The notes: a model not told the origin generated them from the letters alone. DNA of 64,000 bases from Daphnia carinata (GCF_022539665.2 NC_081340.1:4712001-4776000); one strand, 5' to 3'; positions 36,501 to 47,873 are shown, counted from the stretch's first letter. Made by a program: numbers and translations.

Positions 36501-38107
36501 AGAGACATTGCCGATGCATCACGGCTGAATTGGCGTCGCCAAGGAATAATTTTTGTTTCTCTTTTTTCTTTTTGCATCGCCCTGACAACGAATCGAGTTG
36601 AAGAACGAAAGCGGCAATACGTCAAACGAACTGACGTTATCCCAAATTCAATACGATTTGAAAAAGTCGACCAAAGTCGATCCATCAACAGACGTGTCGC
36701 TACCATAAAAACATCGAAGAGAAAAAAAAAAAGTGACAAAAGAAAGGAACCAAATACGTTCCCCTTTGTGTTTTTGTTTTGCGACGATAATTAGCTGCCA
36801 TAGCTGAAAGAAAAACAAAAGGAGAGAGATAAAAGAGTGATGACTCACACGCCACGATGACTTTGGCTCGACGGGACTTGACTTGCCCGAAGGAGGACCA
36901 GGCGATGCACTCGCAACCGTAGCCGTCCAGCCCAAAGTACTCTTCGACGTCGTTCCGAGTAATGTCCACTTTAACTTCGAGCTGGCGGATGCCGGTCATG
37001 GGGTCGACGAATTCATGGGCCGAGTGGTGCTTGGTCCTGACCGCTTCGCCATTGCAGACGAAGTAGAGTTGCAGAGCGTGAGCGGCGCGGCAAGAGAGCG
37101 TCGCCGCTTTGCTCTTGACCACGTACGCGTCCTCCGGCTCTTCCAGGAATAGAGGAGCCGTTGAATCCGATCCAGGACGGCCAGTGGCCAAAGGATCCTC
37201 TAGTAAGGCTCCACCTATTCGGACATTTGGAAAGTGTATACATGTTCATTAATGAGAAACAAAAGAAGGGCCAGTAAGCAGAACGAGGAATGGAAGACAA
37301 TCAAGCAATTCATTTTTTGCTGTAACTGTAGACTAACAGTTGGATAACTTGATTTCAATTGCAAGTGTCTGCTGCTCCTATTGCCCCCACGGTTCCCAAA
37401 ATTCCAGTTATTGCACTGATATTTCGTGAAAAGAAAAAAGACCCAATTCTAACTAGACATATGGCAAAGGAACAGAGAAAGCAACACAGGTGGGGGGTCT
37501 CGTTTTCCTATTTCTTCCTCCAATTTTTTTCCTCTCTTCTCCCACTGTCTGCGCCTCTGTGGGTCTGCCTTCGTGATGCGATGTAAATAAACAAGACAAC
37601 ATTAACGATTTTTTTTTTTTTTAAATGCCGATGCGAGAAAGTGTTTTTAGTTGTATGGCGACTAACTACAACTAACGAGCTATTCCCACGTATTCAACTA
37701 ATCCTTTTCAGTTCCTGTAGCGCGGCGCGGTTGACTGAACGGACCACCGCACATTCGCACTAACTGCTGATATTCTTATCGGCCATCAGCTTTTCCGTTA
37801 ACTAAAGAGCAGAAAAGATCTTGTTTTATTCCAATAACTTTTTGCTGCCGCCATTCTCGAATGGCGGCGAATTTGAAATGAATGCGAATGAAATTTGTTT
37901 ACAACTCTGTGAAGATGGAAAATCAATAAAGCAGTATGGAAACTTTTGGTTTGACCAATAAATCGTCGTTTCTAATGAAAAATTCAATACGAACGAAAGG
38001 ACAACAGAAAAGAAATGAAAAGGCATACCGTCATCGGTTGCCATGACAATGGCAGAGACGAGGAAGAGTGGGAACAGGTGGAGCAAACAGGAACGATGCA
38101 TCATCAT
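15407..38107 (-). CDS. unc5: Netrin receptor UNC5, complete coding gene (13 exons)
   Basis: UNC5 is a single-pass membrane receptor for netrin that mediates axon repulsion and, through its death domain, can signal cell death. The coding exons (minus strand) are 38107-38029, 37214-36849, 31154-30867, 26449-26267, 25572-25408, 25299-25255, 19386-19228, 17657-17470, 17393-17177, 17067-16807, 16731-16565, 16462-15651 and 15581-15407. They total 3105 nt with every phase agreeing, giving 1,034 residues plus stop; vertebrate and fly UNC5 are about 900-1,070. Layout: signal peptide 1-22, Ig about 45-147, Ig about 155-243, TSP1 247-304 and 309-359, TM 385-409, ZU5 about 600-705, UPA about 750-890, death domain about 945-1025. 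The start is the first of three ATGs in a row (38107), chosen because a hydrophobic signal core follows. Alternative acceptors (for example at exon 10) could change a few residues. No lesions were seen. Confidence 0.95.
15651..16462 (-). CDS. unc5: UNC5 exon 12: UPA domain and start of death domain
   Basis: It is the longest exon (812 nt, residues 707-976). [16 protein letters not shown] and [11 protein letters not shown] lead into the UPA block ([56 protein letters not shown]). In UNC5 the UPA domain packs on ZU5 and the death domain to hold the tail closed. A Ser/Ala linker follows, then the death domain opens at about residue 945 ([25 protein letters not shown]). Donor GTAATT. Confidence 0.93.
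16565..16731 (-). CDS. unc5: UNC5 exon 11: ZU5 domain, second part
   Basis: It encodes residues 651-706. [20 protein letters not shown] matches the LSP-CGP-PA pattern of UNC5 ZU5, then [19 protein letters not shown]. Acceptor CACAG, donor GTAAGA, phase 0 exit. Confidence 0.92.
16807..17067 (-). CDS. unc5: UNC5 exon 10: ZU5 domain, first part
   Basis: It encodes residues 564-650. The ZU5 hallmark [20 protein letters not shown] is clear, followed by [15 protein letters not shown]. The chosen acceptor (GTTTAG at 17068) gives a Ser at the junction; a second AG eight bases further in would keep no shared frame benefit and is less likely. Confidence 0.88.
17177..17393 (-). CDS. unc5: UNC5 exon 9: cytoplasmic linker B
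   Basis: It encodes residues 492-563. [14 protein letters not shown] resembles the conserved PHL stretch of UNC5 tails, then a Ser/Pro-rich disordered segment runs to LSSTLSSS. The donor is GTAAAA, a weaker site. Intron 8 before it is just 76 bp. Confidence 0.85.
17470..17657 (-). CDS. unc5: UNC5 exon 8: cytoplasmic linker A
   Basis: It encodes residues 429-491 in 188 nt, the first exon to leave the phase 1-1 pattern (it ends in phase 0). The sequence is Tyr-, Pro- and Ser-rich ([22 protein letters not shown]) and probably disordered, with several Tyr that could be phosphorylation sites. Acceptor TACAG, donor GTAAGT. Confidence 0.85.
17658..19227 (-). other. UNC5 intron 7
   Basis: This 1.57-kb intron holds A runs and a CTCF-like word, TAGATGGCAG with a partial CC-S flank (19157-19170). 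I see no gene in it. Confidence 0.7.
19228..19386 (-). CDS. unc5: UNC5 exon 7: transmembrane helix
   Basis: It encodes residues 376-428 in 159 nt (53 codons, phase 1-1). A 25-residue hydrophobic helix ([12 protein letters not shown] to IGVVML, about 385-409) is followed by the stop-transfer cluster RILRRKHGG. Acceptor TTTTAG, donor GTAAAA. Confidence 0.9.
19387..25254 (-). other. UNC5 intron 6 (5.9 kb)
   Basis: This large intron lies between the stalk micro-exon and the membrane exon. It contains G13 (21332-21344), C11 (21495-21505) and A23 (23894-23916) runs. Long frames inside it (for example 21560-22057) are Lys-rich translations of A runs and do not look like genes. It may hold enhancers; no site is certain. 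Confidence 0.7.
25255..25299 (-). CDS. unc5: UNC5 exon 6: 45-nt juxtamembrane micro-exon
   Basis: It encodes 15 residues (about 361-375, [15 protein letters not shown]) between the second TSP1 repeat and the membrane exon. Acceptor TTTCAG and donor GTTAGT are both good. The exon is exactly 15 codons, phase 1-1, so the frame is kept with or without it. It is a candidate alternative exon that would change stalk length. Confidence 0.8.
25408..25572 (-). CDS. unc5: UNC5 exon 5: second thrombospondin type-1 repeat
   Basis: It encodes residues 306-360 in 165 nt (55 codons, phase 1-1). [14 protein letters not shown] again shows the W-x-x-W-x-x-W-x-x-C motif, then [16 protein letters not shown] and NCTGGMC close the fold. 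Acceptor GTAG, donor GTAAGT. Intron 5 beyond it is only 108 bp. Confidence 0.93.
25573..26266 (-). other. UNC5 intron 4
   Basis: A 694-bp intron between the two TSP1 exons. I see nothing beyond A/T-rich DNA. Confidence 0.7.
26267..26449 (-). CDS. unc5: UNC5 exon 4: first thrombospondin type-1 repeat
   Basis: It encodes residues 245-305 in 183 nt (61 codons, phase 1-1). [12 protein letters not shown] contains the W-x-x-W-x-x-W-x-x-C motif that is C-mannosylated in this family. It continues with [12 protein letters not shown] and ends CTSICPG, giving the six cysteines of a TSP1 fold. Donor GTAAGA. Confidence 0.93.
26450..30866 (-). other. UNC5 intron 3 (4.4 kb)
   Basis: It lies between Ig2 and the first TSP1 exon. 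It contains C12 (26628-26639) and several A runs. No reading frame in it resembles a protein family. Confidence 0.7.
30867..31154 (-). CDS. unc5: UNC5 exon 3: second immunoglobulin domain
   Basis: It encodes residues 149-244 in 288 nt (96 codons, phase 1-1). It begins [17 protein letters not shown], as UNC5 Ig2 does after the Ala at the junction, and carries the classic C2-type marks: RCLAPDG (first Cys), VTWQKNG (core Trp) and [10 protein letters not shown] (Tyr-x-Cys). Acceptor CAG, donor GTACGT. Confidence 0.93.
31155..36848 (-). other. UNC5 intron 2 (5.7 kb)
   Basis: It lies between the two Ig exons. It contains a CAT microsatellite (33304-33322), T26 (34897-34922) and A21 (35104-35124). 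I find no nested gene. Confidence 0.7.
36849..37214 (-). CDS. unc5: UNC5 exon 2: first immunoglobulin domain
   Basis: It encodes residues 27-148 in 366 nt (122 codons, phase 1-1). [14 protein letters not shown] opens the domain and matches the UNC5 pattern F-EPED-Y-VK. Four cysteines ([22 protein letters not shown]) fit the extra disulfide of UNC5 Ig1. The domain forms part of the netrin-binding ectodomain in the family. Acceptor AATAG, donor GTGAGT. Confidence 0.93.
37215..38028 (-). other. UNC5 intron 1 (coding)
   Basis: An 814-bp intron between the signal-peptide exon and Ig1. It is A/T-rich with a T run near 37610, and no other feature is seen. Confidence 0.7.
38029..38107 (-). CDS. unc5: UNC5 exon 1: signal peptide
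   Basis: It encodes residues 1-26 plus one base. Three consecutive Met codons lead into a short basic segment (HRS) and a hydrophobic core ([16 protein letters not shown]), typical of a secretory signal, followed by TDDG. The donor is GTATGC at 38028, phase 1. Joining to exon 2 gives GGT and keeps the frame. Confidence 0.85.
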
Positions 38108-38142
38108 TGCAGATGATCCAGCAGTTGCAGCAGTCCTAGTCA

Positions 38143-38161
38143 CTAGAAAAACATAATCAAC
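38143..38161 (-). promoter_or_regulatory. unc5: UNC5 5' leader acceptor and tiny upstream ORF
   Basis: On the minus strand TTCTTTGTTTCAG ends at 38162, a good 3' splice site, so the start-codon exon probably begins at 38161 and an upstream noncoding exon exists. Just inside lies ATG TTT TTC TAG (38154-38143), a three-codon upstream frame ending 35 bases before the UNC5 ATG. Such minimal uORFs can lower or tune translation in eukaryotes; whether this one does is unknown. Confidence 0.5.
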
Positions 38162-41100
38162 CTGAAACAAAGAAAAAAAAATAGATTAATGATTTATTCA
38201 TTCGGCAAAAGGGCAAGCCACAGTCAAAAGGGCAACAGAACAAAATTTTTTGGGGAACTGCACTGTGTAATAATTCATAAACCCGCAATGGCTGTAACAC
38301 CAACCGCAGGTCGATGCAGACACGAAAAAGCGTGCTTCATGAATAACTGACTATGCCACAGGCGTCAGTATTCAAAGCACCGCGTTAGCTATAAGAATGA
38401 TTTTTTTTTTTAAATTTCTTTAGCTAACAGAAAATAAAGAACATGGTAGTAGACCACAAGATCCGTTTCCTTCCTCTTCATTTAACATTTTCTTTTCTTC
38501 TATTTAATGTTTTGACATCGAAAATGACTGAGCGTACTAGCCTAATTCCTTTCACCGGCCATTAAAGTGTCCAGTCAACCAAAAATCGTAGTCCATTACA
38601 ATCCGCCTGGTAATAATACACTAAGTTGGAAGGAATGGGGGGGGGGGGGGTTCGTTTTTCTAATGCCCCTTTGCTCTTTCGGTTTTCCTGTTTTTCTTTT
38701 TTTTTTTTTTATGATGGTCAACAGCAGGACGTCAGTCGTTCATAAACACACACAACGTAGACACACAGGAGTCGGGAATGGTTGTTATCAACTTTATGTT
38801 AGATCAACAACAAAAAATAGAAATAAATAAATTGTTTGATTATATACCACTGCACTACTCTTTATACTACGTGGATAAAAGCGGTTACGTGGAAGAGGAC
38901 AATAGCAACGCTAAAGAGAAAACCGCAACGTCTGCCTCCTCCCCTGCCTGTGGCGGTCGTCGTCGGTGAAAACGGGAAGAAAAACCGCCCGCTGCGCTGA
39001 GAGCTCACGTTTTTTAAAAATTCATATTTCCTTTTTGTTCTTTTAGTGCGTGTATGTCTTTCAGAAACAGGAAAAAAATTTTAGTTTTTTGTCTCCTCCT
39101 TCCTTCTCCAACGTTGCCACATCCCATTGTCCGCCTCTTATCCCTCTGTTGTTCTTTATCCGAAAAGGACGAGAGAAAACAAAGTCAAACCGCCAGCCCT
39201 TAACTATGCGACATTTTCGTGAAACATGCATTTGAAACAATGGCGTGAAATGGTGCGAGAATCGCTGGGCCTTTTCCCGACATTAGTTTCTTCGTAACAA
39301 AATATTTTAAAAGAACGCTATAAGCCATAACACAGAGAACCTTAAAGAAAAAAAAAAAAAAAAAGAGCGAGAAAGTCTATTCAAGTTGAAAGTCTCATCT
39401 TGTCTTCCACATCTAAAAAACTGCAAAGGAGTAGAAAAGATGGCGGATAAGAACTTGAAAACGGGGTGCTGATTATATGCCCCTCTTTCGGGGCTCTTTC
39501 TAACAACCTCCCTCAACATCGTCTCCTCCTCTCGAGAGCAGACTCTAAAAATGAAATAAGAAATGCGCCGAACTGTTTTGCCTTGTAATTTGGCAACCAG
39601 CAGTTAAACAAGCCCACTCGGTTCGACTAGATTAAAACTCTGAAGAAAAGAATTATTCCTTCTTTTTTTCCCTCCCCTCTATTCATCCAAGAGGGTCCCA
39701 AAAAAAAAAAAAAGGCAAACAAAGAAGACGAAAAAATAGCCGACGAGGGAACTAGACGACCACAGTTCAGGTAGAGGGGATACTCACGCCCTAATTACTA
39801 TCTTTTGGGAGCCCTCGAGTCTTTCGTTTAGAAAAGAGAAGAAAAAAAGACAGTCATGCAAAGAGCTCTTTAAAAGTTACACTTTCTCAGAATTTCCATC
39901 ACGAGTTTGAAGAGGATACAGAAGATGAAAACGGAAGTAAAGAAAGAAAAAAAAGTGGGATACGATACGCAGCCAGCTCAGTCCCATAATGGTAAAAAAA
40001 AACAAAAACGGAAAGTATGTCGGCCGATTGAAAAATGCCGTGCGATGAGAGACACGTGAAAGCATAAAAATTGAACGGCCTAGAGAATTGGAACTGCGCG
40101 TCTCTGCGGCTGTGGTGATCAACAAATTGCACGGCAACTCGAGTTCATCCACATCTGCGTCAGGTTGTCGCAACGTGATGCAATGATCCTCCAAAAATAG
40201 AAGAGAGCGACATCCTCCTCCTTGAACAAAAGGAAATCTCAAAATAAATTTCAATTCAAGGTGTATGTGGCAATTTGGAGGTAAGTGGAGACTGTCAAAT
40301 CTGATCAAGTGAAAGACGAACGAAGAAGGATCGTGTTACGCAAAACCCAAAGAGAATGGACAGTGCTATAAATAACTTTTGGTTTTAAGAAAACAATGCC
40401 ATTCTAAAAACATTTTTTCTTCACGATCCTTTGCCAGTTCTCACATGGTCTTCCTCTTTTTTTTTCAGCGCCAGGTGCAGAATAAATAACATCGTTAACC
40501 ACATTTGGCTGCCCATCAGGCACTTAAAAGGCAAGAACCTGTTACCCAATTAGGTCGATGTTCCAACAAGCCAATTGATCAGACCGTAAAAAAAGTAAAT
40601 AAAAAACGGGATTCACGTTAAAGAAAAAAAAAAACGAAGAAGAAATTCGTTGATGGTGATGACATATTCGCCTCGTAGAATCTCAAGAGAGTGGGGAGGA
40701 AGAGCAACAAAAACAACAACAACCAAAAAAAGAAAGAAAAAAGAATCTCAAAACACGTTAGATCTTTTGAGGTTAAGACAGCTGATACGGGGGGGGGGAG
40801 GGAAGAACTTGATAGGCATCTTTTCTTTTGGAGGAGGTAAAACTTAAAAGCTCAGAAAAAAAGGAAAACATGGTTTTGCCAGAATCTTTTTTTTTTTCCT
40901 TTCTTCTACACTGGACCGTGTACGGGCATTGAAATCATCCTTTCATCTTCCTCTCTACGACCCACCCCCCGCTCAACATCTTCAACTAACCACCGATTTT
41001 TTTTTTTTTTTTAGAAGGAAAACCTAGGGACCAGTAAATTGTTGTCCTTTTTCTCATTCCATTAGGCTCTTCTCTATTTGAAGAGCTGATGACACTCATT

Positions 41101-44100
41101 TTTTGTCCCCCCTCTCTTTGCCTTCTACTTAGTTTTTTTTTTCCTTGTCCACCCTCCCTTACTACGACTACTACTTGAGAAAATACTGTATGGCTTCAAT
41201 TCTCTTCTCCCTTATTTTATTTTTTATTAGTTTTGGGGGCCAACAATGTTTTCTTACATGTCTCTTTAAGTGAAAGGTGATGCCCCTCCTTTGAGAAAAA
41301 AAATAAGAGACAGGGAAAAGTCAGTCGCGACGGCGCGGTGTAGGAGCCGCTGGTGGGAACGCAAGACCGATGGCTTGTCGTCAGTTGCACTTCAATGACA
41401 ATACTCGAAACGGCAAGGAAGGAAAAAAAAAATACCAGTGCCAGGCGCCAGATTGCAAGTGTCTTCTTCTTAAAAAAAAAAAAAAAAAATGTGCTACTAG
41501 GCGACGACACAATAGCGTCTCCTTGGCGCCGATTAATACGAGGTTGTTTGGTTTCTAATACAATTTGTTTCTAAAAAATGACAAAATTAATGAATTGTTT
41601 CTAGAGGAATTGTTGAAGCGGAAAGGTGAATTGCTCGTGGCGCGAGGCGACGGTGGATATTAACGACGTGGAAGGGAGAACTTTAAACTGCTTATGGCTA
41701 TACGGGTTCCAGAACGCGTTCCTCCTCCATCAAACGAACCGCAGCAGCACCAAAGATGCGAGCATTTCTTTAGTTATTTTGGTGCTTCTCTTGTAGTTAT
41801 ACATATATATTTTTCGTATTTCTTTCGTGCAGGTTTTTTTTTTATTTCCTTTCTGATAAACACCGACTCACACAAAACCATCCCGAGATGGGCTCTATAA
41901 ACCACAGGCCGACTAAAATCCTAAAAAAGAAGAATAACACGAAAAGGCAAAAAAGCTATTTCGTATTCTGGAGAGACGAAATTGGTAAAAAGAAAAAAGG
42001 ACAGGAGGAGAAAGAAGCGCTTTGTTGAAGTCCTGAAGCCAAACTACATCTTCTCTGAAACACCAAAAAGAAGATGAACGAGCATGCGAGGTAAGAAAAA
42101 AAATTCACGATTACCATAATCAAATCAATGGACGATCCAAATTAGTCGAAACATTTTCAACCTTGGTCCCGATATTCAAATTAGCGAACTGTCTAACAAA
42201 AGTAGCAAAATTTGAAATCCAATTTGGTCGGTGTTATCTAACTAGTTAACTTTAGACTTTTGTTTCGTAGCTCAAATTACGGCGCGCGCTGTCTCCATGG
42301 CGGGCGTAACAAAAAAAAAATTTCTCTGCATAAATACATAAACAGGGCAAACGATACAGCGTTTTCCTTTTCTAGATAAACGAATGGAACCAATTGCCCA
42401 GGTCCCCCTCCCTGTCTTCTTTACTTACATCGCTTTATAGACAACAACAGTTTCTTTTTAATTTCCCAGACACGAAGAAAAAGAAAATCTCTTCATAGCG
42501 AAAAGGCCTGGTCCTTGTTAGGAACAATGACGGAGCTTGTTATTTATCCATTCTTCTACAAGTGAAATTGGCCCTTTTTTTTATCTAAATAATGAATTAA
42601 TAAATTTTTTAAAATTGATTCATCGAAAACAATGAAACCATTTCACGACTCTTTTCTGTGGTCACTCAAGGGGTCTTTTATCTTTTCGTAGTGGAGAGAA
42701 AATTGGCTTCATTCGAAAAAAACGCTTCCGGAAAACTCTGAAGGGAGGGGGAGAGAACTCAATGAGGTTATCGTCAGGTGCTACTTAGCCATCACACACG
42801 CAAAGTGCATGTTCAAATAATAGACGCGACAAAGAAACCCTACACCTGGTGCACATTTGAATCGTTTCTCAACTGACTGGTTCTGAAATGCAATATGTCT
42901 CTATACCACAAAATGGCGCAAACAAGTGAAGGGCGCCAAAAGCAGAATCGATACTAACCTGGGGGATGCAGTACGAAAAGTTTCAATCATCAAACGACGT
43001 GAAAATCCAATTAAGGTGATGGTGTGATAATCCGATGGGAGAAAAAAAAAGTCGTTTTTAATGAATTGGATAAACTGTGAAAAGAGTCACGAGGTTGCAA
43101 AGTTGGAAACTGATGGGGAATTCAAGGTTGGAACATACACCACAGAATATTTTTCTGGCCAAAGGATTGCACAAGTTTTAATTGTAATTGAAATTTTCGT
43201 TTAATTGTTTCTAGTCGAATATGTGACACTTTCAACGTTAGGGCTTAATCAGTTTTCCCAGGAATCAACCACGAGAGGAATACAACAGCACGACACGTAC
43301 GTCCAAACAGTAGCTTGGTCAGGCGCCAACTGAACCTACAGCATCGAATATGGCGCTCGTCTTTCCCTCCAAAATTTCCCTCCAAACCCTTGGGCAACGC
43401 CTCTAGCGGGGCAATACTGAAACGTGCCACTGGGGGCGGAGCTTGAAGGCAGTCTCTTCCACGAAAGAGGGGGGCAAAAGGTTCCCGTCGATCGCACAAA
43501 CAAATGTAAATCCTTTAATGTTTTTCTAGTCAGCTATTGCTGATCTTTTGTTTATTATGACCAGAAGCTTAAACCGTTTAACGATGCAACGGTTTTGAAT
43601 ACCCGTGAAAGCATTAGCTCACGGTTTATCAACAGGTTTAGACGATAGCAGACGATCATCACCCAAGTCCAAAATTGTCAATTCCTGTTGCTCGAGAGTT
43701 ATGATGGATCAATCTTCTTAACTGAAATCTCCCTAAAACACACTGGTAATCTCTTTTATAAATTTATTACCTTAATAGAAATGATTGCTATAATTATCGA
43801 TTAGTGATAGTATGTGGCACTAGCCGTGCCAGAGAGACTTTGTTTTAAATGTTGAGATGATCTGTAACGCTACAGAGTGATTTACGAGACGACACAAACA
43901 CGTCAGCCCAGCTTATTTTCACATTAGTGAATGATTACCAAAATGAAACCTGACTAAAATTGCCTACAACGCCTCTCGTTGGCCTCCCAAAAGACCGAGA
44001 AAGAACAACAGCAGCCGTCTGCAGTCAGATCTGATTTATGTTTCACGAAGCTGAGATTGGATCGGAAAAGCTCGAAACCAGAAAGAAAGAAACAAAGAAA

Positions 44101-47100
44101 GCACAACACACTTCCTCAATGGCCTAACCTAACTTACAAAACTAATTGAAAAGAAAAAGACAGTTGAGTAAAATACAGAGAAAGAAGTACTCACGTTCGA
44201 CTCGTTTTGAACCACATGCTGAGAATTCTAATGTTATTTTTGATTCTATTCAAAGGAAGAAAAGAATCAAGGATGATTGTAAATCAACCTTTTGAGTGAA
44301 CAAACAAACAAACCCGAAAAAACAAAAAAGAAAACAAAAACAAGACAGACTTTGGCTTTTATCATCGTTAGGAAGCCAGCTATCCAGGTCGTTTTGGAAC
44401 ACCTGCTGCGCCTCTGCTCGACCTCCAACGAAATAATAGCGTCTGCCGACTTTATCACATCACAACTGCATTATCTTACACGTACAGAGAGATACGTATG
44501 GCTGTAATATGTCTATTCCGTCTGCTGAACGAACTTTCTCTTTAGGGCAACAAGCTGAAAGCGAACAATTTGCAAGTAAATTGCCATAAACACCGATGGC
44601 AACTACAGGGTGGAAAAGATGCTTGGTTCGATTTGCATTCCTGATGATTCTTAACCTCTGTTGTCTTGGATTCTCTTCTCCTCTTTTTCAAGTTGTTATA
44701 GCATTAAAGTGGGGATGACATCGTTTAGAAATCTTTGAGAATGAATCGACAAAAGATTTTAAAAAGATCCACGAAAAAGATTCTACAGAGACGAAATGAA
44801 CGTCATTCCAATCGATTGATATCACTCGTTATTTGTAATTACAAGTTTTTTTTCCCTATCGTTTCGTTATCTGATGGTTTCTAAGAAGTAAACGTCTTCG
44901 TTGGGCCAATTGCGGAGAAAAAAAAATTCCCGGAATTCCTGGGGCACTGGGTTCAGGTTTAAAACGTCAACAGATGGTTAAACGCGTGATTCTTTTTCCA
45001 CTTATCTTCTTTTTATAAATATTTACATACAGCAATAAGTAAATATCTGGCTTCATTTTTGCTGCAGGAACTTCAAATATTGCTTAATTTTCAGATGTAT
45101 ATGTATAGAGCGATTGGATTGTTATGTTTGTTAACGAATCAAATTTCTTTTCCCGCGTGTATCGCGTTTCGCATTCCCTCCAATCCCCGCCACACTCCGC
45201 GCACAGTGTGATTTTAGGTAAAAGGCGTATGTCTTACGTTAGTGGCAGTAGATTTAATGCGCATAAACGTATAATAAATAAATGAAGTCGATCGAATAGA
45301 CGAGGCAAGTGAGCAGAAGTAATGGCAGCTGGTCGAGTTCGCAAGCGATTCAATCCCGATCTTATCCATTTGGGGGGGGGGGGGGGGGCAGTTGAAGCCG
45401 CCGTTTTTTTTTTTAGGAAAGGACAATCCCTTTCTACTTATCTCAACTCTTTTTCTTGTCTGAGGGCTCTTTGCTGCTCTCACTATGTACACAGTCAACA
45501 AGGGCCGAGATCGTTGACTATTCAAGAGGCTTTCTCTAATCATCTATTGAAATGGATCTGCTAAACTGGGTGCCCGCGCGTCTTCTTTAAGCATATGCCA
45601 TGACCGATGCGATAGAATTCTATGTGCCAGACAAGACAATATGTTGCACTTGAAAATGCCGCCGCAGTTTTCCTATTCTTGTGCGCTGCTTTCGCATGAC
45701 AAGAGAAATCGTCGGCTGGATTCAAGAGAGAATCAAGTGGACCATTTCCTTTCACAATCCTTCACTTCAATTCCCTTATTCCTCTCAGCTGTCGTCGATA
45801 GGCTTCTCCTTTCTGCAGTGTGTTATGTAACTGCCGTTCCATCAGATGAGAAGTGAAACTTTTAAATCCAAAGTCAATATGCGAACTACCACAAGATGAA
45901 AGCCGCACGAAAAGAGGGAAAGGGCTTGACATATAGATTACTTGCGGTGTATCAGAGAGGATGCGAAACTATTGAGCTCACAGTAGAGACGTTTGAAAAT
46001 TATGTTAAGAAGAATGCTACGAAGACATGAGATGGTAGGAAAAAGATTCGAATCTTGGTTGAATGTTTTTTCATTTTGAAAATGAAGAACGTCGTATAAG
46101 ATGAGCGTGACAGCGACAACATCTTCTTTAGCTATCTCGTTCTCAGTCAATTTGAATTTTTATTTGGTACCAAGCTTCTAACTGTGATGCAATCTGAAAG
46201 CTGGACGCATAGTCATGAGCAGTTGCAGTAATCCATGTCTGTCCAACTTCATATTTCAAGTCTTTCTAATCCTTCCGGACTTGTTTGTAAAATTTTTAAT
46301 GCCATCAAAAATTACGACGTAAAATTTAGAGAAAAGAACGTCAGGAAAATGAAGTGGTCCACTACAAATTGCAATTTCCTTTTTGAATTTGATATCATCA
46401 TCATTTCCTTTGACAACGACAAACGAACGTTCTATTCATTCCGATAAAAAAAAATGGAGTTTGATGAAGCGATCAATCAAAAACAAAAGACGGGACAAAT
46501 TAAGCACAAATAGGAAAAGAATTGGCTCTTTTATACATCAGTCGGAGCTTTGTGCATCATCGACCGACGTCAACTTTCACTTGGTGATAAGAAAAAAAAT
46601 CGAGACATCCTTCACGGAGAAGCGAATGATTATCGCAAGTCTTTCGCACTACCGACGCAACGTTCACAGTAATTTACGCTCATACAACTCTTGATAAATG
46701 GCCCATGTTTTTACAAGCGCAGCGCAGCATAGAATCGCGGGGTTTATGGGATTCGAATAATTGATTCGTCCACACGATAAATCCCATTCAATCCACTGCA
46801 GTGTGTTCCACACCGCAGCGCACTTCTAAATCCAGTCCGTAGATCCTCTAGTTATGTTTCTGTATCCCAACACAACGTTCGATGAATGTCTAGTTATTGT
46901 TTGTGGATTAAAACAAATTACAGAAGCGACAAACAGGACGACAGTACATAAAGGGAGAGCGTCGGTCAACCATTTTTTCCCACGTTTCTACCATTCCTTT
47001 TTCCACTACATTCACAATAATAACTCGAATGTTAATCCACTGCACTATTACTAGCCTCCCTCTACTCATTTGACTCCCCCTTCTACCATTTTTGGCTACC

Positions 47101-47700
47101 CTCTTCCTTTATTTCGCCTCCCCCCTACACACACGCGACTTACTTAACAAAAAATTGTGTCAGCTTATCTATTAAACCAATTATCCTCGTATTCCTCCTA
47201 CATGTATCGGATCATCAAATTGAGACATAAAGCCCTTCGGCACGTTTAACATAGCGTCCCTACGCCTGGCTGCCGTCGAGTACACAAAAGCCGACCAAAT
47301 TCGTTAAACTTATTCGTATGCACGTCTACATGTGCTTCTGTTGTTGCCATTGAAATTCAAATCGATTGAGCAAGAAATTTGATCGTCACCAGCCAGCGCT
47401 TTTTTGTTTGATACTTTCCGTCACTCTTATATTTTATGTTTAAAGTCTTTGTCAATTTACGAATCATATGAGTGCCAGTTTAATGAGGACAGGAACTTCC
47501 AGCATCCGGCCGAATAAGTATGAATTTCAAAAAGAGGACGCACGCACTTAATATGCGACACAGAGTACGAAAAACGGAAAGGACACGCAACCATAAATCT
47601 ATAACACTTGAATGAGTGAAAATTTCCCGGAAAACGCCAGAGATTAAATATAAAACAATAAATAATATTTTTAAAAAATGTACCAAAAATAAATTATATA
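38162..47700. other. Gene-poor region upstream of UNC5, part A
   Basis: No coding exon I can support. It contains G14 (38637-38650), G10 (40789-40798) and G17 (45372-45388) runs and many A/T runs. A 143-codon frame on the minus strand (40308-39877) has no family resemblance and ends in Phe-rich translation of T runs. The region may include a noncoding first exon, promoter or enhancers of UNC5, because a splice acceptor precedes the UNC5 start exon. Confidence 0.55.
45372..45388 (+). repeat. G17 homopolymer
   Basis: The longest of at least seven G or C runs of ten or more in this window. The others are at 21332-21344, 21495-21505, 26628-26639, 38637-38650, 40789-40798 and 63838-63851. Such runs can form G-quadruplexes and are error-prone in sequencing. 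Confidence 0.9.
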
Positions 47701-47743
47701 TATAAAATGAATAGGTTGAAGCGACCGCAAAGAAATAAAAATG

Positions 47744-47815
47744 AGAGATTTGAACCCACGCAATCAAAATGCTATGCGCATACTATACCGATACGCCATG
47801 CTAATATACTATATG
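47744..47815 (-). repeat. tRNA-like sequence (SINE head or tRNA pseudogene)
   Basis: On the minus strand TGGCGTATCGGT fits an A box and GGGTTCAAATCTC fits a B box at normal spacing. Stems are poor, so it is not a working tRNA. It is followed on its 3' side (towards 47640) by A/T-rich DNA, as a SINE tail would be. Confidence 0.5.
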
Positions 47816-47873
47816 TTGCTGTAGCTAAGCACTTTAACCAGGTGACGACTAAAAAAAATTTTGGTTGGGATGT

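Noticed and set aside
39877-40308. 143-codon minus-strand frame upstream of UNC5
   Set aside because: The first half looks mixed in composition but has no domain, and the second half is Phe/Leu-rich translation of T runs. No splice support.
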